Shown here in pieces: positions 1 through 6,762 of a stretch of DNA of 18,754 bases. Position numbers and translations under genes: made by a program. A model generated the notes under the pieces. That model was not told where the DNA came from and ran no database searches. It saw only the letters and a list, made by a program, of their open reading frames with translations. Position 1 is the stretch's first letter; the number at the start of each line of letters is the position of its first letter. Origin of the DNA: Candidatus Woesearchaeota archaeon (GTDB lineage: Archaea; Nanobdellota; Nanobdellia; Woesearchaeales; JACQSR01); assembly GCA_023255615.1 (NCBI GenBank), contig JAHFLI010000005.1, positions 1-18,754 on the forward strand, read 5' to 3'.

Positions 1-361
1 AGACGCATTAACTGATGTAGACATTGTATTTGGGTATCGAAAATTAAATGAGCACATGCCCGCCATTCTTCGCTTTGGTAATTGGGTTATCAACACTATT
101 ACAAAAATTCTTTATGGGATGAGCATGCGAGATACTCAGTCAGGGTATCGCGCGTTTCGGGCTCAGATTTATCCAAAAATTCGTTGGGAGGCAGTGGATT
201 ATTCAATGGAAAGCGAAATGATTGCCCGTGTTGGCTCTCATCACTTTCGATTTAAGGAGATTCCTATTGAAACCATTTATGGCGATCGTTATAAAGGAAC
301 GACGGTTATCGATGGTATGAAAATTGTGTTTAACCTCTTTTGGTGGAAATTAGCAAAATAA
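1..361 (+). CDS. Glycosyltransferase family 2, C-terminal part (5' truncated by window edge)
   Basis: The reading frame is open from base 2 and ends at TAA 359-361; the true start lies outside the window. The visible 119 residues contain the D-T-Q-S-G-Y-R motif and a following M-E-S-E-M segment, typical of dolichol-phosphate mannose synthase-like GT2 enzymes, where this region helps form the acceptor side of the active site. The C-terminus ends with I-x-G-M-K-I-V-F-N-L-F-W-W-K, a membrane-proximal tail without the extra transmembrane pair of some relatives. The family transfers a sugar from a nucleotide donor to a lipid carrier such as polyprenyl phosphate at the cytoplasmic face. It is followed after 27 bases by a DUF2304 gene and a GT9 gene on the same strand, which suggests one surface-glycan operon. 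Family is fairly certain; donor and acceptor are unknown. Confidence 0.85.
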   Translation, partial: DALTDVDIVFGYRKLNEHMPAILRFGNWVINTITKILYGMSMRDTQSGYRAFRAQIYPKIRWEAVDYSMESEMIARVGSHHFRFKEIPIETIYGDRYKGTTVIDGMKIVFNLFWWKLAK

Positions 362-388
362 TTTAAATGGTTATGAGGTAACAATGTC

Positions 389-718
389 ATGGTCTTAGGA
401 ATTCAAATACTCGGATTGTTGTTTGGGATTTTTATGATGTATCTTACTTTTCTTCACTATAAACGGAATGAATTTACCGCAAAATCATTTGGTGTGTGGA
501 CATTGTTGTGGGCGTTATTCATTGTTGCTGCATTGTTTCCCGATTTGCTTGATTATTTTGTGTATAAAGGTGGCTTTATTCGAACCCTGGATTTTTTTAT
601 GGTTCTTGGTTTTATGCTTTTAATCGGAGCGGTCTTTTTGAATTATTCTCTCCTTCGAAAAACCCAACGAAAAGTCGAAGAGCTAGTGAGAAAAAATGCC
701 CTTGAACGGAAAAAATGA
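389..718 (+). CDS. DUF2304 family small membrane protein
   Basis: A 109-residue protein with three hydrophobic segments (about residues 2-21, 33-52 and 66-88) and a basic, charged tail rich in K/R/E. This layout and the G-x-x-x-x-x-x-x-L-H-Y-K-R-N beginning match DUF2304 proteins, which commonly sit beside GT2 glycosyltransferases and are thought to assist lipid-linked sugar transfer. The start at 389 is chosen because GAGGT at 375-379 lies nine bases upstream; an earlier ATG at 384 runs into a stop after four codons. The stop overlaps the start of the GT9 gene (ATGA), so the two are translationally coupled. Exact biochemical role is not established. Confidence 0.8.
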   Translation: MVLGIQILGLLFGIFMMYLTFLHYKRNEFTAKSFGVWTLLWALFIVAALFPDLLDYFVYKGGFIRTLDFFMVLGFMLLIGAVFLNYSLLRKTQRKVEELVRKNALERKK

Positions 719-1791
719 AGATTGGAGTTATCCGTTTTTTGGATAAGTATATTGGTGGATTTCTTTGCGTCTTCTTTTCTCTCTTTCTGAGAAAGAAAAA
801 GATTGAAGGGAGAACCATTCTTGCGATCCAACTATGGGGTGTAGGAGAATCTATTCTTACGCTGCCAGCACTAAAAGAATTAGAACATGTTACAGTTCTC
901 GTCACGGAGAGAAATAAGGATATTTATGTAGGACACGCAAAGACCATCATTATTGATACGACGCCGTTGAGCATTATCGGATTTATTTTTTCTCATTATC
1001 ATGAATATGATGTTGTTATCGATTGTGAAGAATACCTAAATACTTCCGCCATCATTGCTTTTTTTGTTGCGAAGAGTAGTATTGGTTATTCACATGGAAT
1101 TCGTTCTCGATTATATACTCAAACTGTTCCTTACGATGACAAACAATATGTTGCACAAACGTTTATGGATTTATTGAAGCCTCTTGGTGTTCATCAAAAA
1201 GTGACTCACCTCGTTGCATTGAATTATTCTATTGAAGACAAAGAGAAGGTGGATTCCTTTCTCAGGAAACATCAGCTCAAAAAAAATGATTTTCTCGTTG
1301 GTATTGCTGTTGGCGTCGCAGAAAGTGCAAAAAGCCGAATGTGGCCAGTTGAACGATTTGCGGAGTTAGCTGATCACCTTGCACGTCAACGAAAAGCAAA
1401 GATACTCTTTATCGGAGCACCTCATGAAAAGGAGCTTCATGACAGTGTGCGATCACGAATGAACAATGATTCTCTTAATACGTGCGGTTTTTTTTCACTG
1501 CCTCAACTTTTTTATCTTGTTAAATGTTGCTCGTTGATTATCGGCAATGATTCGGGGATCATGCATATCGGTGAAGCAATGGGAACAAAAACAGTTGGAC
1601 TTTTTGGACCAAATCTTCCTGTTCGTTTCGGACCGCTGCATGGTACCTCTATCTATAAGGGACATATTTGCGAATATAGTCCTTGTATTAATGTTCACAA
1701 GGGTGAGATTCCAGATTGTTACTATACTGGAAAAGAATATCAGAAATGTATGAAACATATCTCTGTTGACGACGTCTATTCAAAAATTTAA
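715..1791 (+). CDS. Glycosyltransferase family 9 (heptosyltransferase-like)
   Basis: A 358-residue protein with the two Rossmann-like halves of GT9. The N-terminal G-x-G-x-S-x-x-x-L-P loop is at about residues 42-51, and the nucleotide-sugar-binding signature G-N-D-S-G-x-x-H-x-x-E-A-M-G with L-F-G-P is at about 277-301. An N-terminal hydrophobic stretch (about 12-26) followed by R-K-K-K suggests peripheral or monotopic membrane attachment. GT9 enzymes of bacteria add heptose or related sugars to lipid A cores; in an archaeon the acceptor must be another glycan, so calling it a heptosyltransferase would overreach. At the position of the conserved Asp of the WaaC-type G-D loop this protein has Glu45. 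Its ATG overlaps the upstream stop, and its 3' end overlaps the convergent YyaL-like gene by four bases. Confidence 0.85.
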   Translation: MKIGVIRFLDKYIGGFLCVFFSLFLRKKKIEGRTILAIQLWGVGESILTLPALKELEHVTVLVTERNKDIYVGHAKTIIIDTTPLSIIGFIFSHYHEYDVVIDCEEYLNTSAIIAFFVAKSSIGYSHGIRSRLYTQTVPYDDKQYVAQTFMDLLKPLGVHQKVTHLVALNYSIEDKEKVDSFLRKHQLKKNDFLVGIAVGVAESAKSRMWPVERFAELADHLARQRKAKILFIGAPHEKELHDSVRSRMNNDSLNTCGFFSLPQLFYLVKCCSLIIGNDSGIMHIGEAMGTKTVGLFGPNLPVRFGPLHGTSIYKGHICEYSPCINVHKGEIPDCYYTGKEYQKCMKHISVDDVYSKI

Positions 1792-3797
1792 GTGTGCAAT
1801 AATTGACGCAGTGTCATGAGATCTGTGATTGGTTCTTTGCATGAAAAATTCTTGCAGACATAGATCGTTTGTTTTCCATTTTTTTTAGTTCTTTCTCTCA
1901 AAAAAGGATTCACGTTTTGGAGCTCGATGGAATTGAGGAACACGATGAGTTGTGTATCATAGGTTTCGTTTATGATTTTTATTATTTCTCGGTAATCGTT
2001 AGTATCCCCGGCGACAACAATTTCTGTGTGCGGTCCAATTCCGCGATCAATTGCAGAGAGATGGGCAGTAAAATTTGCTGGAGAACGATCAATAATTCGT
2101 GAGAGAGAAGAGGTGGCTTGTATTGCACTCTCCTTATAGATTTGATTCTCTGTTATCATCCAGAGTCTGAGAAGATTTTCTATCATTACTGAATTTCCTG
2201 AAGGAATGGCTCCGTCATAAATCTGTTTGTTTTTCAAAAAAAGTTCCTCTCCATGTGATGAACTGAAGAAAAAACCACCTTGTGGATCAGAAAATTCTTC
2301 TTGAACTGTTGCGGTAAACTCTAACGCAGATAAAACATATGTTGAATCACCGGTTGCTTCACCGAGATCGAGCAATGCGTTGATCATAAATGCATAGTCA
2401 TCAAGCATACCTATTATTGCCCTCTCTCCCTGACAAAAGCGGTGGAATAGATGATTATCTTTTTTCATAGTCTGAAGAAAGAATGCTATTCCTTTTTCGG
2501 CAATGATCTTATATTTTTCTTCTCCAAATACATGAAAGGCTTGGGCGAATGCAGAAATCATTAATCCGTTCCAGTCAGCGAGAATTTTGTTATCTCTATG
2601 TGGATGAATGCGACGGTCACGAATTGCGAAAAGTTTTTCTCGTATCTCTTTAGGAAAATTTTTTGCAAGAGACGATATATACAAAATATTTTTCCCTGTT
2701 TGAGATCCTGTTGACTCTTCAGCAAAGTTTCCTTCTTCTTGGATATTCATGACCCCCTTAAGCTGGTCGAATTCGTCTGTGCTGAAGTTATCTTTTAGTT
2801 CCTGTTCGGTCCAGAGATAAAATTTTCCTTCTTCACCTTCGCTGTCTGCATCCTCTCCGGCGTACAAAGCTCCTTCAGGGGAGAGCAGAGATGTTTCAAC
2901 GTAGGAAAGAATTTCTTTTGTTGTTTGTGCATAAATTTCTTTTTTTGTTGCACGAAATGCTTCAAGGTAGAGTTGCGCGAGGAGCGCTTGGTCATAGAGC
3001 ATTTTCTCAAAATGAGGAACAATCCATCCTGCATCAATGGTATACCGATGAAATCCAAAACCAACGTGATCATAGATACCACCAAGACGCATAGATTGAA
3101 GAGTTTTCTCAACTATTTCGAGCGCTTGATGTTTCTTTGTGCGCTTCCAGTATCGAAGAAGAAAGATGAGGGAGCTTGGAGAGGGAAATTTTGGAGCATC
3201 TCCAAATCCACCATTCCGCGGATCAAAATTCTCAGAGAGTTGCTCAAACGCTTCATCGAGTATTATTTCGGTCGGTGGTTCCCCTGGATCCGTTCGAGAA
3301 ACTTTTTGAAGTTCTTTTGTAATACCTGCTGCAGACTCAATAATTTTTTCATGCTGGTTTTCCCATAAATGTGCAATGTGAGGAAGAAGTTCAATCATCC
3401 CCGGCATTCCCTGTTGTGCTCGTTTAGGAATATATGTTGCGGCGAAAAAAGGTTTCTTTTCTGGCGTCATAATAATGGTAAGCGGCCAGCCACCCGACCC
3501 AGTTAACGCTTGACAAACGGTCATATAGGTATGATCGATATCTGGTCGTTCTTCTCTATCCACCTTAATGGAAACAAATTTCTTGTTCAACAAGACTGCT
3601 ACTTCTTTATCTTCAAATGATTCGTGGGCCATGACGTGACACCAATGACAGGTGGAATAGCCGATCGATAAAAAAATAGGTTTGTTTTCTTTCTTTGCAC
3701 GTTCAAAGGCTTCTTCATTCCACGGATACCACTCGACGGGATTGTCTTTGTGCTGCAAGAGATATGGACTTTTTTCCGCCGACAATTTATTACTCAT
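1788..3797 (-). CDS. YyaL/SPATA20-like protein: thioredoxin-fold DUF255 plus glycosidase-like barrel
   Basis: A 669-residue protein, normal length for the family. The N-terminus has the diagnostic S-P-Y-L-L-Q-H motif (residues 10-16), then C-H-W-C-H-V-M (Cys50, Cys53), V-D-R-E-E-R-P-D-I-D, and G-G-W-P: the DUF255 thioredoxin-like domain. The remaining roughly 500 residues carry F-P-x-P, G-G-I-Y-D-H-V-G-G-F-like and D-A-D-S-E-G-E-E-G segments of the (alpha/alpha) barrel resembling N-acylglucosamine epimerases and glycosidases. No signal peptide is visible, so it is probably cytoplasmic. Biochemical role in prokaryotes is unsettled. It is the last gene of the minus-strand operon, five bases after the DipZ-like thioredoxin, which suggests a link to thiol redox or protein repair. 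A long open plus-strand frame inside it (2925-3368) is treated as an antisense shadow. Confidence 0.9.
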   Translation of the reverse strand: MSNKLSAEKSPYLLQHKDNPVEWYPWNEEAFERAKKENKPIFLSIGYSTCHWCHVMAHESFEDKEVAVLLNKKFVSIKVDREERPDIDHTYMTVCQALTGSGGWPLTIIMTPEKKPFFAATYIPKRAQQGMPGMIELLPHIAHLWENQHEKIIESAAGITKELQKVSRTDPGEPPTEIILDEAFEQLSENFDPRNGGFGDAPKFPSPSSLIFLLRYWKRTKKHQALEIVEKTLQSMRLGGIYDHVGFGFHRYTIDAGWIVPHFEKMLYDQALLAQLYLEAFRATKKEIYAQTTKEILSYVETSLLSPEGALYAGEDADSEGEEGKFYLWTEQELKDNFSTDEFDQLKGVMNIQEEGNFAEESTGSQTGKNILYISSLAKNFPKEIREKLFAIRDRRIHPHRDNKILADWNGLMISAFAQAFHVFGEEKYKIIAEKGIAFFLQTMKKDNHLFHRFCQGERAIIGMLDDYAFMINALLDLGEATGDSTYVLSALEFTATVQEEFSDPQGGFFFSSSHGEELFLKNKQIYDGAIPSGNSVMIENLLRLWMITENQIYKESAIQATSSLSRIIDRSPANFTAHLSAIDRGIGPHTEIVVAGDTNDYREIIKIINETYDTQLIVFLNSIELQNVNPFLRERTKKNGKQTIYVCKNFSCKEPITDLMTLRQLLHT

Positions 3798-3802
3798 GAG
3801 CG

Positions 3803-4960
3803 TTACCCAAAAGTAAATGAATTCAAAGAAGCACCTGAGTCGGAAAACACCATTTTTAGTTCATACTCCCCATAAGGCGCATTGATAAGAGTGTACAATC
3901 GTGGTTGCCCAATGGTCAGAATGGATTGATCACCTTCAAAAGTAATATCAGAGCCCGCTTGTGTTTTTGAGAGAGGATGTCCATCAATAAAGATCTTCGC
4001 TTTTGTTGGCTGTAGTCCAGATGCGACCAGGTGAAGAGAGGAAGCGGTAAACTTAAGATACAGTGTCGATGATCCAGTAGTTTCTATATTATTAGGATTA
4101 CTTTTCCACCGTCCTTCAAGGTAAACAATATCTTTTTCTCGTTGATCAGGCAACGTATAACTCACTGATGTATCTTCCTGAAATCCATGAGCATTTCCAA
4201 TATTTTGATCACGAGGCAACGCGAAATCATAGCCGAGATATAGTTCTGGTGTTGTTGCTTTAATTGGTGTTGTATCGGCAACAGTGGAGAGCGGAATATA
4301 GTGGATTGACGCATTTCTTTCGCTGAGGAGCTCTTGAATCTGTTTTTCCGTTTCGTCGTATGATCCTTCGCCAATATGATCGAATCGAATAAATCCATCT
4401 GTGTCGATCAGATATTTTCGTGGCCAGAATCGGTTATTGAAGGCCTGCCAGGTTTTGTAATCATTATCCTGCACGACGGCATATTCAATATCGTATTTTT
4501 TTAGTGCGTTTTGAACATTTGCATAGTCTTTTTCAAAATCAAATTCAGGAGTATGAACGCCAATAATAACGAGGCCCATATCTCGATATTTTTTATCCCA
4601 TTCAACGATATGGGGCAATGTTCTGATGCAATTAATGCACGTATATGTCCAAAAATCAACAAGAACAACCTTGCCTCGAAAATCTGAAATTTTAATTCCC
4701 GGTTGTGAATTGAGATATCCAGAAATTCCAGCCAATTCCGGAGCACGCATATAGGTTTTTTCTTTTTCAGCAATTTTTTCTTGCAGTTGTTGAGGAAGTG
4801 TTTTATCAATCTCTTGTTGAGATGATTCTTGCATTCCCTGCGCTTGTAATTTCTGAGTATCTTCCTGTTGCCCAGGACCATTCTTTGTACTCTCGAGGTA
4901 CGCAACTGATCCGATAATCAAGACAATAAGAATAATCAACGCAATTGTTTTCCCTTTCAT
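3803..4960 (-). CDS. Membrane-anchored DipZ/TlpA-like thioredoxin with C-terminal DipZ domain
   Basis: A 385-residue protein. Residues 5-21 form an uncleaved signal anchor, followed by a Q/E/K-rich linker to about residue 70. A TlpA/DipZ-type thioredoxin domain follows (about 72-215), with F-W-T-Y-T-C-I-N-C-I-R; Cys108 and Cys111 are the redox pair and a later cis-Pro loop is W-P-R-K-Y. The last ~150 residues, starting with P-E-L-Y-L-G-Y and ending S-F-T-F-G, match the carbohydrate-binding-module-like domain of DipZ proteins. In mycobacterial DipZ these domains are fused behind a CcdA domain; here the CcdA part is the separate upstream gene, overlapping by four bases (ATGA). A GGTGA site at 4968-4972 inside the ccdA end precedes the start. 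Inferred role: receives electrons from the CcdA-like protein and reduces extracytoplasmic disulfides. Confidence 0.9.
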   Translation of the reverse strand: MKGKTIALIILIVLIIGSVAYLESTKNGPGQQEDTQKLQAQGMQESSQQEIDKTLPQQLQEKIAEKEKTYMRAPELAGISGYLNSQPGIKISDFRGKVVLVDFWTYTCINCIRTLPHIVEWDKKYRDMGLVIIGVHTPEFDFEKDYANVQNALKKYDIEYAVVQDNDYKTWQAFNNRFWPRKYLIDTDGFIRFDHIGEGSYDETEKQIQELLSERNASIHYIPLSTVADTTPIKATTPELYLGYDFALPRDQNIGNAHGFQEDTSVSYTLPDQREKDIVYLEGRWKSNPNNIETTGSSTLYLKFTASSLHLVASGLQPTKAKIFIDGHPLSKTQAGSDITFEGDQSILTIGQPRLYTLINAPYGEYELKMVFSDSGASLNSFTFG

Positions 4961-5688
4961 TGTTTTGTCACCGTTGATGCAAGATACGCGAGATATGATG
5001 GAATCAAGGGAAGAACACAGGGACTGAGAAATGAAATAATGCCGGCAAGGAAAGAAATTCCAATATTTAGAGAAGAACTGGCGGTAATGCCTTGAAGGTT
5101 TAATGCAATCAATATATTGGAGAGAAATTCAAAATTTGCAACCCTACTCAATTGACTGGTAAATACAAGAATTCCCAATCCTATGAGAATAACTCCGAAA
5201 AAATAGCGCACATACATCAACCATTTTCCTGCCTTAGAAATAGCTTCCTTTGCTTGATTGGTGAAAAGACCGACGAGCAAAAAAGGAATTCCCAGCCCCA
5301 ATGAATATGCTAAAAGAAGAAGGAATGCGCTCGATGGCTGAGTTGCTGCAAGAGAGAGAATTGCACCGAGGACGGGACCAACACAAGGAGTCCAGCCGGC
5401 ACCAAATGCTGCACCGAAAAGAAATGATGTGAGATATGTTGATCTTGTCCGTATTCCAATATGTGCTTTGTGTTCCTGCTCGAGAAAAGGTAAATGAATG
5501 AGATCAAGGAGATAAATCCCAAAAATAATAATAATTGTTCCTCCAATTCTGCCAATCCAGGTTTGGACAGTGTACGAAACATTGGCAAGAATACTCTGGA
5601 GCAAGACACCGAGTAGAGAAAATACAAATGAAAATCCCAATACGAAAAAAACGCTCGCGAGGAAGATGTCCCATCTTTTTTCTTGCAT
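4957..5688 (-). CDS. CcdA/DsbD-type transmembrane electron carrier, apparently circularly permuted
   Basis: A 243-residue, six-helix membrane protein of the CcdA family, which passes electrons from cytoplasmic thioredoxin to exported thiol proteins through two intramembrane cysteines. Helices lie near residues 8-30, 46-64, 86-116, 121-143, 158-178 and 208-237. The W-T-P-C-V-G-P motif (Cys102) is in the third helix. The S-P-C-V-L-P motif (Cys224), normally in helix 1 near the N-terminus, is in the last helix. The protein starts with what is normally helix 2 (F-F-V-L-G-F-S-F-V-F). Joining the C-terminus to the N-terminus restores the canonical order. Upstream of ATG 5688 the frame stays open only to 5731-5733 and encodes no hydrophobic segment, so a missed N-terminal helix is excluded. 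Family call is firm; the permutation follows from reading motif order. Confidence 0.88.
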   Translation of the reverse strand: MQEKRWDIFLASVFFVLGFSFVFSLLGVLLQSILANVSYTVQTWIGRIGGTIIIIFGIYLLDLIHLPFLEQEHKAHIGIRTRSTYLTSFLFGAAFGAGWTPCVGPVLGAILSLAATQPSSAFLLLLAYSLGLGIPFLLVGLFTNQAKEAISKAGKWLMYVRYFFGVILIGLGILVFTSQLSRVANFEFLSNILIALNLQGITASSSLNIGISFLAGIISFLSPCVLPLIPSYLAYLASTVTKQ

Positions 5689-5710
5689 AACGATCGTTAT
5701 GTTTGAAGGG

Positions 5711-5718
5711 TTTTTATT
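5711..5718 (-). promoter_or_regulatory. Putative TATA element of the redox operon (leaderless ccdA-like start)
   Basis: On the minus strand an AATAAAAA element lies about 27 bases upstream of ATG 5688, and there is no Shine-Dalgarno sequence before that ATG. This spacing fits transcription starting at the start codon. The element is weaker than others in the window. Confidence 0.4.
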
Positions 5719-5754
5719 GGTTGCGCTTTGCTATCTTTTCTTCCATTACAAACT

Positions 5755-5762
5755 CTTTTATA
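5755..5762 (+). promoter_or_regulatory. TATA element of the CDF transporter gene
   Basis: CTTTTATA is centred about 26 bases before ATG 5785, supporting a leaderless transcript that begins at that codon rather than at the earlier in-frame ATG 5773. Confidence 0.55.
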
Positions 5763-5784
5763 GTCTTTTTTTATGGAGAGAGAG

Positions 5785-6375
5785 ATGAGTTCACGTAAAG
5801 TCGAGCGGGCATTATTCTTCGGTCTTGTGGCAAATGGCATTTTTTTTTGTATTGAAGTTGTCGGCGGCGTTCTTTCAAACTCGACCGCTGTTCTTTCGGA
5901 TGCTCTCCATGATTTTACTGATATTATTGCACTACTCTTTTCATGGGGCGTCGAGAAGCTCGATAGAGGAAAACGTCCAGCTGTTATGAACAAAGTGAGA
6001 TTGGCAACAGCGTTAGTGAATGCACTGGTGTTAGGTGCTGGTTCTCTCTATCTGGTATTTGAAGCACTTGTCCGGCTCCAACATCCTGAACCTATTCTCA
6101 GTCCGCTCGTTATCGGTCTGTCAATTCTAGGTATTTTTTTTAATGGATTTATTTTTTTCCGTCTCCGTGATCCTTCAAAGAAGAATATGAATGTGCGCGT
6201 TATTCTGTTTCATTATCTTGAAGATGTGTGCGGATGGGTGACTATTCTTGCGGGTGCAATTATTATGACATTCACGGGTCTCCTTTGGGTCGACAGCATC
6301 ATCACGATAGGGTATTCGCTGTTTATTTTATTTCATGCGTTTTCTTTTGTGAAGCAAACGCTCAGAGAGATGTAA
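5785..6375 (+). CDS. Cation diffusion facilitator (CDF) transporter, transmembrane domain only
   Basis: A 196-residue membrane protein with six hydrophobic helices. The two metal-binding H-x-x-x-D pairs of CDF exporters are both present: D-A-L-H-D-F-T-D in the second helix and H-Y-L-E-D in the fifth. CDF proteins exchange Zn2+, Mn2+, Fe2+ or related ions for protons across the cytoplasmic membrane. The usual ~90-residue cytoplasmic C-terminal domain, which dimerises and senses metal in most family members, is absent: the protein ends (T-L-R-E-M) directly after helix 6. The start at 5785 is chosen from the TATA spacing; an in-frame ATG at 5773 would add four residues. It stands alone, divergent from the redox operon and upstream of groES. 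Metal specificity cannot be read. Confidence 0.85.
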   Translation: MSSRKVERALFFGLVANGIFFCIEVVGGVLSNSTAVLSDALHDFTDIIALLFSWGVEKLDRGKRPAVMNKVRLATALVNALVLGAGSLYLVFEALVRLQHPEPILSPLVIGLSILGIFFNGFIFFRLRDPSKKNMNVRVILFHYLEDVCGWVTILAGAIIMTFTGLLWVDSIITIGYSLFILFHAFSFVKQTLREM

Positions 6376-6435
6376 TTGTGCATGTTTCTGAATTTCTATA
6401 TAATAAATGTGCTTCTGGCAGAACCACAAGCAACT

Positions 6436-6443
6436 TTTTTAAA
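6436..6443 (+). promoter_or_regulatory. Putative TATA element of groES-groEL
   Basis: TTTTTAAA lies about 40 bases before the groES start, predicting a short leader of about 14 bases that contains GAGGTGA. A second candidate, TTTCTATATAATAA at 6393-6406, would give a longer leader. I saw no CIRCE-like inverted repeat. Confidence 0.5.
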
Positions 6444-6479
6444 TTTTTCTATATTCCCTGTCTCAGATGAGGTGAGATG

Positions 6480-6752
6480 ATGAAGATTACGCCAATAGGA
6501 GAACGAGTCCTTATTAAGCCAAAGGAAGAAGAATCGCGAACGAAGGGCGGCTTATATATTCCAGATACTGCAAAAGAATCCAAGAAAGAAGGTGAAGTGA
6601 TTGCAGTGGGAACGTTAAAAGATGATAAGCCCATGCCGTTGAAGAAAGGAGATCGTATTTTGTATGGTGGCTATAGCTCGGATGACTTTGAAATTGATGG
6701 ACAGAAATACATTATTCTTGAATACAAGGATGTTGTAGCGAAGTTGGAATAG
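6480..6752 (+). CDS. groS: Co-chaperonin GroES (Hsp10)
   Basis: A 90-residue protein with the full GroES pattern: I-x-P-x-G-E-R-V-L-I-K-P at the N-terminus, a mobile loop around residues 15-32 containing G-G-L-Y-I-P-D, K-K-G-D-R-I-L-Y-G, and a C-terminal E-Y-K-D-V-V-A-K. GroES heptamers cap GroEL and close the folding chamber. The start at 6480 is preferred over the adjacent ATG at 6477 because the GAGGTGA ribosome site (6469-6475) would leave a single base before 6477. It is followed after ten bases by groEL, and its stop codon overlaps the groEL ribosome site, indicating coupled expression. Group I chaperonins are bacterial in origin; a few archaea such as Methanosarcina have acquired them. 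Confidence 0.95.
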   Translation: MKITPIGERVLIKPKEEESRTKGGLYIPDTAKESKKEGEVIAVGTLKDDKPMPLKKGDRILYGGYSSDDFEIDGQKYIILEYKDVVAKLE

Positions 6753-6762
6753 AGGTGAGAAA

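Noticed and set aside
715..1791. Reading the GT9 gene as proof of lipopolysaccharide and hence a Gram-negative bacterium
   Set aside because: GT9 enzymes occur outside LPS pathways, and the TATA elements and leaderless starts throughout argue for an archaeon.
2925..3368. 147-residue open frame on the plus strand inside the YyaL-like gene
   Set aside because: It is antisense to a well-conserved enzyme, has no promoter or ribosome site, and its Lys/Phe/Cys-rich composition is typical of a shadow frame.
4501..4905. 134-residue minus-strand frame within the DipZ-like gene
   Set aside because: It is an alternate frame of a conserved gene, extremely rich in K/R/N, with no start signals.
4957..5688. 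CcdA-like gene simply truncated at its 5' end or mis-started
   Set aside because: The missing first helix is present at the C-terminus, and the upstream open frame to 5733 encodes no hydrophobic segment.
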